From positions 1,228,001 to 1,292,000 of the forward strand of contig NC_091948.1 in NCBI RefSeq assembly GCF_041260155.1: a DNA stretch of 64,000 nucleotides, in the 5' to 3' direction. Below the pieces are notes generated by a model. It worked only from the letters and a program-made list of their open reading frames with translations, made no database searches and was not told the origin of the DNA. This document shows, piece after piece, positions 1 through 9,422 of this stretch; positions within the stretch are counted from its first letter, which is position 1; every line of letters begins with the position of its first letter. The stretch is from Ptychodera flava. Taxonomy: Eukaryota > Hemichordata > Enteropneusta > Ptychoderidae. Both the position numbers and the translations under genes were made by a program.

Positions 1-2965
1 CAACGAAAAAACGGCATCGATAATGTCCATGGATATCGTGCAAGAAGTTTTGTATCACTCTAAGAACCGACAACCTATCAAATTTCCTGAAATACAAATT
101 GCTACAATTCTTCACAAATATCTAAAAAGCGCACAATTCTTGCACAGTACTGCGTTTTACGTAAAAGGTATGGCAAAATATTTGCAACACGGTGGAAACA
201 ATGACATACGTGGCTTAGACAGCATCATGGCAACTAATGGTTTTAGCGGACAAATCATGCAGTACGTCATTGAACAGGTGATCAACGACAATCTAGAGAA
301 GTGTCAAGATCAGCGACGAAAGGAACTTGCCGACAAATATTTACAGAAATTCAACAACAGAGAAAAATTAAACGATATCATCAATGAACTACAGGCAAAA
401 TTAAACGATCACACTATTATCAATGTACACGACTACCCTATCGTCATTAATCACCCTGAAAGATGTCGACGTCATTGGAATGGCGTCTTCTTATTCATAA
501 TGGTGAGGTCAAACCCTGAGGAGATAGGGTACAGAGATGCCATTAGGTCGACTTGGTCAAAAGAAACTACTGTTGAAGGAGTCCGCGTTGACTACATATT
601 TCTCCTGGGACGACCCAAGGATGCTAAACTCCAGGAAAAAATCTGGTTGGAAGATGAAGAAAATGAAGATATTGTGCAAGAGGATTTTCTTGACGTTTTT
701 CGGAACCAGACATTAAAAATTGTGATGGCGCTCAAATGGGCATCACAAAATTGTCCGGATGTAAAATATATAATTACTACCACGTCGAACACTTTCATTC
801 ATGTTTCAAATTTGATGCTCTACCTGAAAACCTCATTCACTCTGGAAAATGATCTCGTTGTAGGACATATCTTGAAGAATACAAGACCAGTGAGAAATCC
901 AGACAGTTCATATTACGTTCCAGTTGAAATGTACCCAGAAGAGAGGTACCCACCTTATCCCGGAGGAGGTTGTTTCCTGATGTCCGGGGATGTTGTGCAC
1001 AAGGCCTATGTGATGTCACAGTATACAGCCTCGTTCCTATGGGAAGATGTCTACGTTGGCATGCTGTTGCAGAAACTGTCAATAATCCCTCGCTTCCATT
1101 CTGACTTCATCATTGATTCGCTGAGCGAGGTTCCCGATGTGTGCTACATGAGAAATGCCTTCACAATGAAAGTGGCGGCGCCAGAGGCAATGGGCGCGTC
1201 GTATCATGAACTGCAAAATAGCCAAAATGTATCGTGTTTTGAAGGAGATCGTATTAAACCGGACTTGTACGAATTCAAAGTATCGAGTGACCACCTGTGT
1301 AAAGAACCATCAGACAATATCCATGTTCTGTTGGCTGTGATGACATCGCCTACTAACTTTGGTCGCCGACGCGCGATAAGAGAGACATGGGGCATGCATT
1401 ATGAAAACATTACAGATTTTGATGTCAAAACCGTGTTCATGGTTGGAATCCCACGTGATGAAGAAACACAGTTTATGCTTAAGGAAGAGAACGACTACTA
1501 CCACGACATCGTTCAGTCAACCTTCATTGACAGTTACCAAAACTTGACTTTAAAAACTATAATGATGTTAAAATGGGTAGCAAATTATTGCCAAAATTCA
1601 AAGTTTGTAATGAAAGTCGACGATGACGTCTTTGTGAATATACAAAATGTTATTTCTTCACTTCACGGTACACAACCAAACGAATATTCTTTGGGTTTCT
1701 TATTTTATAATAGTTGGCCTATTCGGGATCCTAAACACAAAAACTACACACCGCGCCGTCTGTGGCCTGATAGAAGCTTCCCGCCGTACTATTCTGGACC
1801 ATGTTACTTTCTCTCCACTGATGTTGTCAAAACCTTATACAAGGCTTCGTTCAGTGCAAGGTGGTTTACAAATGAGGACGTCTTCATAGGCGCTCTCATG
1901 CAAAGTATTGGACTATTTCTTCAGGGAGATCCTCGCTTTGATATCAGTGGCGACGCTCGTGACGTCTGTCGCCTACGTAGTGTCCTAGCGACTCACAAAG
2001 TTATGGCACGTGACATGTACAAATTCTGGTATTGGTTAAACTCACAGGAGAATGTTGAATGCAATGATGCTAATTTACCGGATAGGCACTTCCACCTGTA
2101 TTACCAAAATCAAACCAGTTGGCAAAATCAAGAGTACATATTCCCGATAGCAAATCGAGAATTTTGTCATAAATCGCTTACATCACTCGTCGGCAACGCA
2201 AGGAAGTCGGTCTTAATCGTTGTAGGTAGCCTGCCAGAAAACGTTGAAGCACGAAACGCGATAAGGGACACGTGGGGGCGTTTACATGAAAATTACCAGG
2301 CTGTAATGATAACGCTCTTCTTTATCGGAACGACCACAAATCACACAGTACAAGCTCTCGTCGAAAAGGAATCCAAATTCCATGGCGATATAGTTCAGAC
2401 AAATGTGTCCGATTTCCTGTACAGCGCTACGTTTAAAACAATAGCCATATTCACGTGGTTGGCCAAATTCTGTGGCGATGTGAATTACGTCATTAAGACC
2501 GATGATGGTACATTTCTAAATTCACGAATGATTTTTCACTACTTCGAAACATCAAAACCACCGACAACCAATCTTATGGCGGGAAGCGTTATCCACAGTT
2601 CAAGACCGATACGCGATGTCCAAAGCCAGTATTACACACCAGAGGAAGTCTGGTCCAATGAAAAATTCCCCGTCTATGTGGAAACACCGACGTATCTTCT
2701 GTCCATGGATGTAGTGAAGAGAGTGGACTCCGTTGCGAGGACGACACAGCCTGTTTTCTGGGAAGACGTCTTCCTTGGTGTGTTACTTCAGAAACTCGGC
2801 ATAAAGCCAAGTGAGCTGAGGGGCTTTGATTTTAAGGGAGTGAAGCGCATAAACTGCGAATACGGTCATTCTCTTGCAACGGCATTCTTCACACCCAATC
2901 AAATGCGTTCATTTTGGAGGGAATTAATATACGTTGATATTGTCTGCGGCGACCAGAATAACTAG
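1..2965 (+). CDS. Multi-domain GT31 beta-1,3-galactosyltransferase-like protein, 3' part (5' end outside window)
   Basis: The frame is open from nt 2, where it reads NEKTASIMSM, matching the interior of the complete paralogue at 26443-32838. The ATG at 23 is therefore internal and the gene begins upstream of the window. It shows the tail of one GT31 domain and three further complete domains, equivalent to domains 5, 6 and 7 of the paralogue. The first (about nt 480-1240) has TSN where DDD is expected, but keeps WEDV. The second (about nt 1315-2065) has intact KVDDDVFV (DDD at nt 1619-1627) and NEDV. The third (about nt 2205-2960) has DDG and WEDV. GT31 enzymes transfer Gal or GlcNAc from UDP-sugars in the Golgi lumen, using the DxD motif to hold Mn-UDP. 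Only the middle domain looks catalytically complete. No intron is visible. The acceptor sugar is unknown. Confidence 0.9.
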   Translation, partial: NEKTASIMSMDIVQEVLYHSKNRQPIKFPEIQIATILHKYLKSAQFLHSTAFYVKGMAKYLQHGGNNDIRGLDSIMATNGFSGQIMQYVIEQVINDNLEKCQDQRRKELADKYLQKFNNREKLNDIINELQAKLNDHTIINVHDYPIVINHPERCRRHWNGVFLFIMVRSNPEEIGYRDAIRSTWSKETTVEGVRVDYIFLLGRPKDAKLQEKIWLEDEENEDIVQEDFLDVFRNQTLKIVMALKWASQNCPDVKYIITTTSNTFIHVSNLMLYLKTSFTLENDLVVGHILKNTRPVRNPDSSYYVPVEMYPEERYPPYPGGGCFLMSGDVVHKAYVMSQYTASFLWEDVYVGMLLQKLSIIPRFHSDFIIDSLSEVPDVCYMRNAFTMKVAAPEAMGASYHELQNSQNVSCFEGDRIKPDLYEFKVSSDHLCKEPSDNIHVLLAVMTSPTNFGRRRAIRETWGMHYENITDFDVKTVFMVGIPRDEETQFMLKEENDYYHDIVQSTFIDSYQNLTLKTIMMLKWVANYCQNSKFVMKVDDDVFVNIQNVISSLHGTQPNEYSLGFLFYNSWPIRDPKHKNYTPRRLWPDRSFPPYYSGPCYFLSTDVVKTLYKASFSARWFTNEDVFIGALMQSIGLFLQGDPRFDISGDARDVCRLRSVLATHKVMARDMYKFWYWLNSQENVECNDANLPDRHFHLYYQNQTSWQNQEYIFPIANREFCHKSLTSLVGNARKSVLIVVGSLPENVEARNAIRDTWGRLHENYQAVMITLFFIGTTTNHTVQALVEKESKFHGDIVQTNVSDFLYSATFKTIAIFTWLAKFCGDVNYVIKTDDGTFLNSRMIFHYFETSKPPTTNLMAGSVIHSSRPIRDVQSQYYTPEEVWSNEKFPVYVETPTYLLSMDVVKRVDSVARTTQPVFWEDVFLGVLLQKLGIKPSELRGFDFKGVKRINCEYGHSLATAFFTPNQMRSFWRELIYVDIVCGDQNN

Positions 2966-3112
2966 GAAAGGCCTTTGGATGCCATTGAGGTTATTGTGAT
3001 TCGTCAGTAGCTCGCATGATCATTTCAAGGGCTAATTTGATATTTATAATAGGATAAATTGTTTATATTTCACCAGGAGAGAAAAAAAGTTTTGACATGT
3101 ATTGTTTGAAAC
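1..3112 (+). repeat. Segmental duplication, left copy (partner 29868-32992)
   Basis: Nt 1 aligns to 29868. Near-identity runs through the coding region and about 145 bases past the stop codon before the two 3' flanks diverge. Identity is uneven: long stretches are almost unchanged (about 246-367 and 1700-2070), while others (about 400-450 and 660-860) carry many substitutions. One 6-base difference, adding two codons in the right copy, lies near 2345. The duplication starts beyond the left edge. Confidence 0.9.
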
Positions 3113-3809
3113 CAACACAATTGGAACTATTTTGTGATTATAAGATCTTGAGCATTTGTTATAATCTATTTAAAAATCATCAATCTAACAGTGTTTTTGT
3201 GTGAAGTTGGGGGCAAATTTCATAAATTATTGATAATTGCGCAATCATCAAATACATCTCGAACAAATTTTACAGTTTTGTCTAGCTTTTCGCACGCTCA
3301 GGGAGAACCCATTAAATGTAACTGATTTGTCAATTTTGTTTAGGTTTAAGTCAAAATACAAATTCCCTTTCCAAGGTTGATTTGTAGGCATTTACTATTC
3401 TCACCGAACGATGCATGATAAAATTTTAAATTTTCGATGGGAAAATGGCCTTCTACCTCTACCCAAATCAGTTCTGCTGTAGTGTATGGTTTTTTGGTGA
3501 TCTCTCTTTCAAATGATTTGGTAGATGTTAAGAAAATGTCTTGTACATTTATTTATTTAATATACAAGGAAGTGAGACCTGGTAAATTTGATTAAACTAC
3601 CCTTTTCTTGTGAGTGTGCTAATTAATGCTGGAAAATTTTACAAAATAACTGAACTATTTCAGCCCTTCTATTAAAAATGAAATATGTTTGGTAGATGCA
3701 AATAAATGTAATCGATATCATCTGTCTGTTGAAACCTTAAAATATTAACGGCAGGAACCAACAGATTTTTCCTGAAATTTTTAGGGACTGTATAGAGATG
3801 TCTTTGCAG
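2966..3809. other. 3' flank of the left GT31 gene
   Basis: The first 145 bases match the 3' flank of the right GT31 gene, so they are probably 3' untranslated sequence. The rest is AT-rich with no open frame, hairpin or element end that I can recognise. Confidence 0.5.
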
Positions 3810-4008
3810 CTTTCAGGGACCACTCCGAGGAGACCCTAAATCTTTTAGAGACCACACTGACTTGACCTTGAAACTTTCAGGGACCACCAAGATAAGTCCT
3901 TGAAACTTTTAGGGACCACCCAGATGTGACCCTAAATCTTTCAAGGACTATCCTGGTGTGACCTTGAAACTTTCAGGGACCACCCAGATGAGTCCTTGAA
4001 ACTTTCAG
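3810..4008. repeat. Imperfect minisatellite, unit about 31-33 bp
   Basis: About six diverged copies of a unit that runs CTTTCAGGGACCACCCAGAT followed by GAGTCCTTGAAA. Units alternate between forms with 'tgaccttgaaa' and 'gaccctaaat'. No coding sense is apparent. Confidence 0.8.
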
Positions 4009-4467
4009 TTTGATTTTACATTTTAATCCTGTCAGTGAAAAAAATAGCCCCAAATTCTATTGGTTATTATTAAAATAGGGGTTATCCGTAAAATAGAGAG
4101 ATTTCTTTGTGATCGGGTGTGGAAACATTGTATCAATTTTTCAGCAGGATTTCCTTGGTAAACTAATCATATGACGCAAATGAAAGGATGTTAGGATAAT
4201 AAAGCCAGAAAGATAATGTCTTCAAGTACAATGAGTAAGGATATTACAATAGTGAATCTCTATTGAACTATTGCTTTGACGTTGCCTTTATGACTTAACC
4301 CGTCGGAGGTGACGTCGTGATGTTCAACCTCTATCACAAAATCCTCGATGATCAGTCCATTCGTGGATGATTGTCAGGTCTATAAGACAGACTTTCGCCA
4401 TGATTAGATTTTTTCCGAACATGGTCTAAAATTTATACTATCAACACATATCTTACATTCTAAATGA
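4009..4467. other. Unassigned spacer before the LINE
   Basis: No supported gene. It may contain degraded upstream LINE sequence, because the reverse-transcriptase frame begins abruptly at its right edge. Confidence 0.4.
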
Positions 4468-5715
4468 AAGGTAAATAGTTTTTTAGATGACAATCATATT
4501 ATACATAATAATCAAGCTGGATTTCGCAAAAACCATCGCACAATAGATCACATATTTACCCTGAAGACAATAATACATAAATATATTAACAATAAGCAGA
4601 ACATTTATGTTTGTTTTGTTGACTTTGCTAAGGCTTTCGACTCGGTATGGAGAGTTGGTCTTTTCCATAAACTTCTCAAAAATAATATTAATGGCAAATT
4701 ATACAGACTTATAAAACACATGTACACCAACACAAAAATACACATCAAAACAAATAATTTTATCTCGCCCAGCCTGAAAGTTGAAAAAGGAGTAAAACAG
4801 GGCTGTGTTCTAAGTCCTAGTCTGTTCAATTTATATGTCAATGACTTGAAAACAAATCTAGACAAAGTAAATACTCAACCACCAGTGTTGAATAATACTC
4901 CAATTAACTCATTATTTTACGCTGATGACCTAGTCTTAATTTCTACTTCAAAAGAAGGTTTGCAGAGGGAGTTAAATACACTACACACATTTTGCTCTAA
5001 TTGGAAACTTGATGTTAATTTACAGAAAACTCAAGCAATTAATTTTAGTAAATCTCCTTTGATAGATAAACACTTATTTAACTATGGTAGTACATGCATC
5101 AAATCTGTGAAGAGCTATACATACTTAGGACTGACAATTAAATCAAACGGTAGTTTTAGTGAGACAATTACAAATTTGGCTGATAAAGCAGCGAAATCTT
5201 TGTATAGTTTAAAAAGGGTTTTATTGCACAACAAAAAGATAAAATTTTCCCTACATCTATTCAATGTTTCATTAAACCTGTTTTACTGTATGGCTCAGAG
5301 ATTTGGGGACAAGATTTCATGGATTACAAGAAGTGGGATAAATCAGCAATTGAAAAAAACTCACCTCAAATTTTGTAAGAACATTTTACAGTGTAATAGA
5401 CAAGCTTGTAATGCCGCTGTGAGACTAGGACAATTCCCACTTCTACTTGAGATCAAACTTAATATTGTTAAATACTGGCTTCATATCGTACAACTGCCAC
5501 ATTGTAATCTTGCTAAAGAAGCTTTTCTGGAGCAAATGGTAAACAACACTAACAATAGATCCTGGTTTAACTGTTTAAGTGCTTTAATTAAAGACAATGG
5601 AATGGACTTTCTCCTTGATAAAGCTCCATCACTTAAACACCACAAAGTTATAACTGGTTTAATGAAAACAAATTTAACAAACAATATGAAGTCTTTTGAA
5701 AAAGTTGATCTCTGA
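4468..5715 (+). pseudogene. LINE reverse transcriptase, truncated at the 5' end
   Basis: Open from nt 4468 with no start codon until 4720, as expected for an interior fragment. The RT blocks appear in order: QAGFRKNHRTIDHIF near 4510, motif A VDFAKAFDSVW near 4620, motif B GVKQGCVLSPSLFNLYVNDL near 4790, and the catalytic YADD in LFYADDLVLIS near 4915. A thumb/connection region follows to the stop at 5713-5715. The sequence continues in another frame at 5696 (KLISDENNKLRMYAKIK), so a single small frameshift in an A-run near 5700 separates the RT from its C-terminal domain. The catalytic residues are intact, so the copy is probably young although truncated. Confidence 0.85.
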
Positions 5716-6040
5716 TGAAAATAATAAACTAAGAATGTATGCCAAAATAAAACGTAATTTTAGATTAGAACCCTACTTAACACAGTTGCAAGGTGAGAAA
5801 AGAAAATTGCTCACCAAACTTCGCATTAGCAATCATGATCTAGCAATTGAAAAAGGGAGACACACTGTTCCAAAAACCCCAATTACTGAAAGATACTGCA
5901 ATCAGTGTAACACCAACAGTATTGAAGATGAAACACACTTTTTATTAGTCTGTCAGAAATACAAAGTCCAAAGAACGAACTTTTTCAGTAAAATCAATTT
6001 CCCAAACGACGATACTGAAATCAGCTTATTTCTCTACTAA
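5696..6040 (+). pseudogene. LINE C-terminal zinc-finger-like domain (frameshifted from the RT)
   Basis: About 110 residues continuing the RT in a different frame. The segment RYCNQCNTNSIEDETHFLLV followed by CQKY has the CxxC...HxxxxC spacing of the cysteine/histidine motif found at the C-terminus of many LINE polyproteins. It lies directly upstream of the element's 3' tail. The frame change is probably one base. Confidence 0.75.
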
Positions 6041-6248
6041 CAAAACAAGAGTTATCTTTTAATGAACAACTTGCAGATTATATTTTTACTTTATATAAAC
6101 AAAGAAATACCTAGTTATATTTATTATTAGCTACTATTATTATACTGTAATACTTTATCTTTATTGAAGAAAATTTTAACTTATTTTTGTATCACACTTT
6201 TATTGCACAAATGTGATGTAAATCCTATATTTACAAGCAAGCATAAAA

Positions 6249-6276
6249 ATATTATTATTATTATTATTATTATTGT
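6249..6276 (+). repeat. (ATT)n microsatellite tail of the LINE
   Basis: An uninterrupted run of ATT trinucleotides about 28 bases long, immediately 3' of the LINE's AT-rich 3' UTR. Short tandem repeats in place of poly(A) are typical of several LINE clades. Confidence 0.85.
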
Positions 6277-7505
6277 CAACACAAGGAGGTCTCTGATCGG
6301 GTGACAAGTGGTTTACAAATTGCAACTTTCGTCTCATACGTAGCGCAATCGGCTCGGTGTAACTGGATTCATTATAGCGCGCTGAATCAGAATACCGAAC
6401 AACTAAGCTTAACCGCATATATAATGTACACCTGATACATCAAAAGTGACTGTACCAAAACCAATCTGAATTAATCTGCATTTGTTTAATTAAACTCAAC
6501 TTACATACCGCATTACGGCGAAGATCGGGGGACTCTAGGCAAACACAGTTATTTTAATGTTTCGGTTTAATCATAAATTTTATAGAGTATTAAAGGGACA
6601 AAGTCGGCCATTTTATTAACATTTTCCCGACTATGAAGAATTTTAATTTGACGACTACGATGTTGTGCTTTTGTCTGACTCTAAATATCGGTTGAACTTC
6701 AAATCGATTTTGTGTAGCATCGTCGCGTCTGCAAATAATTACTACTTCATGTTCCATGAAAAATTTCGACGCTGAGTAACTTTTATCTCCTACCTTTTTC
6801 ATGAGTTTACATCCTAATATTTTCCTTATGATATTATGAATCAATCCGAGTTTTCAACTTGACAATAATCAGCAATTAATTTCGTGGCTCACAGATGATG
6901 ATTACAAGTCGCGTGGTAGGCCGCGTAGATAATATAAGCTTAAAACTTGCAAGTTGTACGTTTGGAAAATGCTTCTTAGATATTATGAACATTATAACTG
7001 CTGAAAGTTGTTCATAAACTACGTAAATTCTGATCACAACTCCGTGAAATGTATATTTTGAGTTCAAATGACTATCACTTGAGAAGTACTCTGAATGTTA
7101 ACAATGCTATGGCATTCCCCACACATGCCACACAAATTCACAAGACAATGACATTGATGTGCTATGTTACACATCAAGTTCAGAAGTTTGATGCAATGTA
7201 AATAATATTATTTTGAGTGTGATTATATACTTTGACATTAAATGATTAAATAAGTGAAACTATAGGCCTACGTACCAAAATGACATAAAACTAGTCCAAT
7301 AATCATTTCCATTCAAGGTAATATATTACCAGGTCCATGGGACAATTGTGATTTACAAATTTAAGTAGGACCATCCTGAACCACTGATAGATAGTGGTGG
7401 TACCAGGTGTCCGGAATGGGTAAGCATACCCTGCTAGCATGCTACACCATCAGGATTGGTCCCAACATTGTCTAAATATTGTATGAAAAGATACAGGGAT
7501 GTGAA
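6277..7505. other. Unassigned, AT-rich
   Basis: No convincing gene, repeat or element end. Short open frames here lack family motifs and splice support. Confidence 0.4.
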
Positions 7506-7673
7506 TCACTGTAATAAGTCAAAGCCGGGAATGCTGTCGTTAATCATTTGAGTGACCGAGGTGTCATATTTGGCCACGATGTCGTCATATCGACAGTAGC
7601 ACTTTTTGAAAGTCCCAACGAGTCTTTTTGTTGTGTATCCTTGTCTCAGTAATTTTGATGCCAATGAGCTGTC
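7506..7673 (-). mobile_element. Possible C-terminal fragment of a retroelement reverse-transcriptase protein
   Basis: On the minus strand an open stretch encodes SLASKLLRQGYTTKRLVGTF, then KKCYCRYDDIVAKYDTSVTQ, then MINDSIPGFDLLQ and a stop at 7506-7508. The pattern (leucine-rich, RQGY, then FKKxYxRYxDIVxKY) resembles the tail that follows the RT domain in retroelement proteins common in marine invertebrates. This is recalled family resemblance, not a match I could compute. The rest of the protein is not seen here. It could instead be a terminal exon of a host gene, since a CAG precedes it. Confidence 0.35.
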
Positions 7674-8447
7674 TCAGTTGAAAATCAGTGTAGGAATCAC
7701 AAGCTTAAGCCCTACAAATAGGTAAATAGGTAGATCCCTTTGTAGGTGTTTATGTTTTCTTACATATCGAAATCTGACGGGGATGATGAATAAAAGAAAT
7801 GCAGGTAGCCTACATCTATTCAAAATGAAATGTGCTGATTGACTGAATCGGCTGGCTGCAATATTCACAGTTATTATTTTCTTTTTACTTTAAATATGGC
7901 CAGCCACAAGCCTGTTCCCGACAGTACAGCGAACGGACTCACACTGTTCCGTTTACCGTCACTACCTTACGTTCAGATGCAGATACCGAGCTCATGCGGA
8001 GAATCGTAAATCATCGTAACGCTTGGGCACGTTAACAAATCTTATTACTGAAAGATTCCTTTAATTTAGGTTTATACTCCTATCGACATCGCTACGTCCT
8101 GCAACTTTCATGTACGTTCTGGGTCAACGAACTCTTACAGTCAGTGATGGTGGCAACCCCCCCCCCCCCGACAAAAAAGCGCAGATATGAGATCAAGTAT
8201 TATTCTCGAATACATTGTAAGTAAAAGCGTTGTTTTCAATATTTCACCGTAGTTTGTCAATGTTCCAGATCCAGTGCAAGCCCGTCTCTCGCACATAAAA
8301 GTTTACGGGAACACATAGATTTTTTTGAACTTTGCAGCTTTGATCTCCTAGTTTAGCAGAACTGATTAATTTTCAAAATATTAAAAAAATGACATTCGGA
8401 AAGATACTAGTAACAATAATATTTTGGTCGATTTTCAAAATTCTCAC

Positions 8448-8711
8448 CATGGTAGTCCGTGTACTGAAAAAGCCTGTGTGCTTTGATGATACTGAGTCAT
8501 AGGACATTACTTCCTGCACACATCGCTCTGAGCTGTGCAGCATTGATAGACAGTACTTCTCCACAAACCTTTTCTTGCCACCGTCTCCCTGTAAACAAGT
8601 CCGTAGAGTGTTCACCTTGATGATGTCATACATGTACTTCAGTAGGCCGACTTCGCTGACCGGTGTGTCCGTAACATTGTCGGTACGGTCGCATTGAAAT
8701 AGTATTAAGAA
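8448..8711 (-). CDS. Candidate exon of an unknown minus-strand gene
   Basis: An open frame on the minus strand ends at a good splice donor (ACCATG|GTGAGA, exon edge at 8448). It encodes about 85 residues with four cysteines, including LLKYMYDIIKVNTLRTCLQG and KKRFVEKYCLSMLHSSERCV, which look like amphipathic helices. The upstream edge is uncertain; a CAG near 8711 is one possible acceptor. I recognise no family. It is listed because composition, helix pattern and donor agree; no partner exon was found in phase. Confidence 0.35.
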
Positions 8712-8773
8712 GACTGATCGCACACTCTGTGTCAGCAACTCTCTTCACAATTAACAAATGTATTCATCGTTCA

Positions 8774-9114
8774 GGTGGAATGCGCCTCAGGGGCATATAT
8801 TTGGATTTTCAACTTTTTAATAAAGTTGCCCTAGTCTACTGCTTGTGAGAACTCATTTTGAAGCTTGTAGATTACCCTAAAGATACGCTCTTATGTTTCT
8901 GTGGAAATTGGAAATTTAGTATTTCACTTTACAGTTAACACAGGGATAGCCGCCATTGTGAATTTCAGCTACTAGTAAATTTTGAGTAATGTGTTTCTCT
9001 AATTCCAACATTCGCACGGTGAAATTCTACTCTGTGAATAAGAATAGTTCAAAGATTCTTAGGAAAATTTGAGCAAAGGTTTAAAAACTTTCGGTTTTTG
9101 AGGTGCACATTACC
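8774..9114 (+). mobile_element. MITE of the TTAA-flanked family (copy 1, diverged)
   Basis: 341 bp, the same length as the copy at 39991-40333 (343 bp) and alignable along its length. Its ends are GGTGGAATGCGCCT and, inverted, GGTAATGTGCACCT. Flanks here are TTCA and ATAA, read as decayed TTAA. No coding capacity. Confidence 0.7.
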
Positions 9115-9308
9115 ATAAACAATCTTGTAATCTTACGACTACGTATCATCATATTCCGGCGAAATGTACCCTTCGTCTATTATGTCTTGATTTCTTGACA
9201 AGAACAGCAAACTCGGAATGGAGCCAAGACTATTCTGGCCTTTTGGGAGGGGGTCGTTTCCGCGATGGGCGGTCATATTGATTCTGTCACGTGATAAGTC
9301 AATCAAAC

Positions 9309-9422
9309 GATGCAGCAGGAAGTTTCCGGGCGACTCAGTATGCAGGGAGAACTGTCTCGATCGCCCAACATGACTAGTAACTCTGTGCATCTGACAGTGG
9401 CGGAATCGTAGCGACGTACAGG
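9309..9422 (+). other. Candidate 5' exon with strong splice donor
   Basis: A locally CpG-rich stretch ends in ACGTACAG|GTAAGTATC, close to the perfect donor consensus. A 33-codon frame from the ATG at 9309 stops just before the donor, so if the exon is real it is probably untranslated or uses a later start. No downstream partner exon was identified. Confidence 0.25.

Larger units (their letters stand above)
4468..6276 (+). mobile_element. 5'-truncated LINE (non-LTR retrotransposon) with ATT-repeat tail
   Basis: Contains a reverse-transcriptase frame, a C-terminal cysteine/histidine motif and a 3' tail of ATT trinucleotides. There is no endonuclease domain, so the copy is 5'-truncated, as expected from incomplete target-primed reverse transcription. 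The protein has the style of Jockey/CR1-like LINEs, but I cannot fix the clade by eye. No clear target-site duplication was found. Confidence 0.85.

Noticed and set aside
592-1504. Antisense open frames within the GT31 genes (also 27015-29033 and others)
   Set aside because: Shadows of a strongly supported sense frame with conserved domain motifs.
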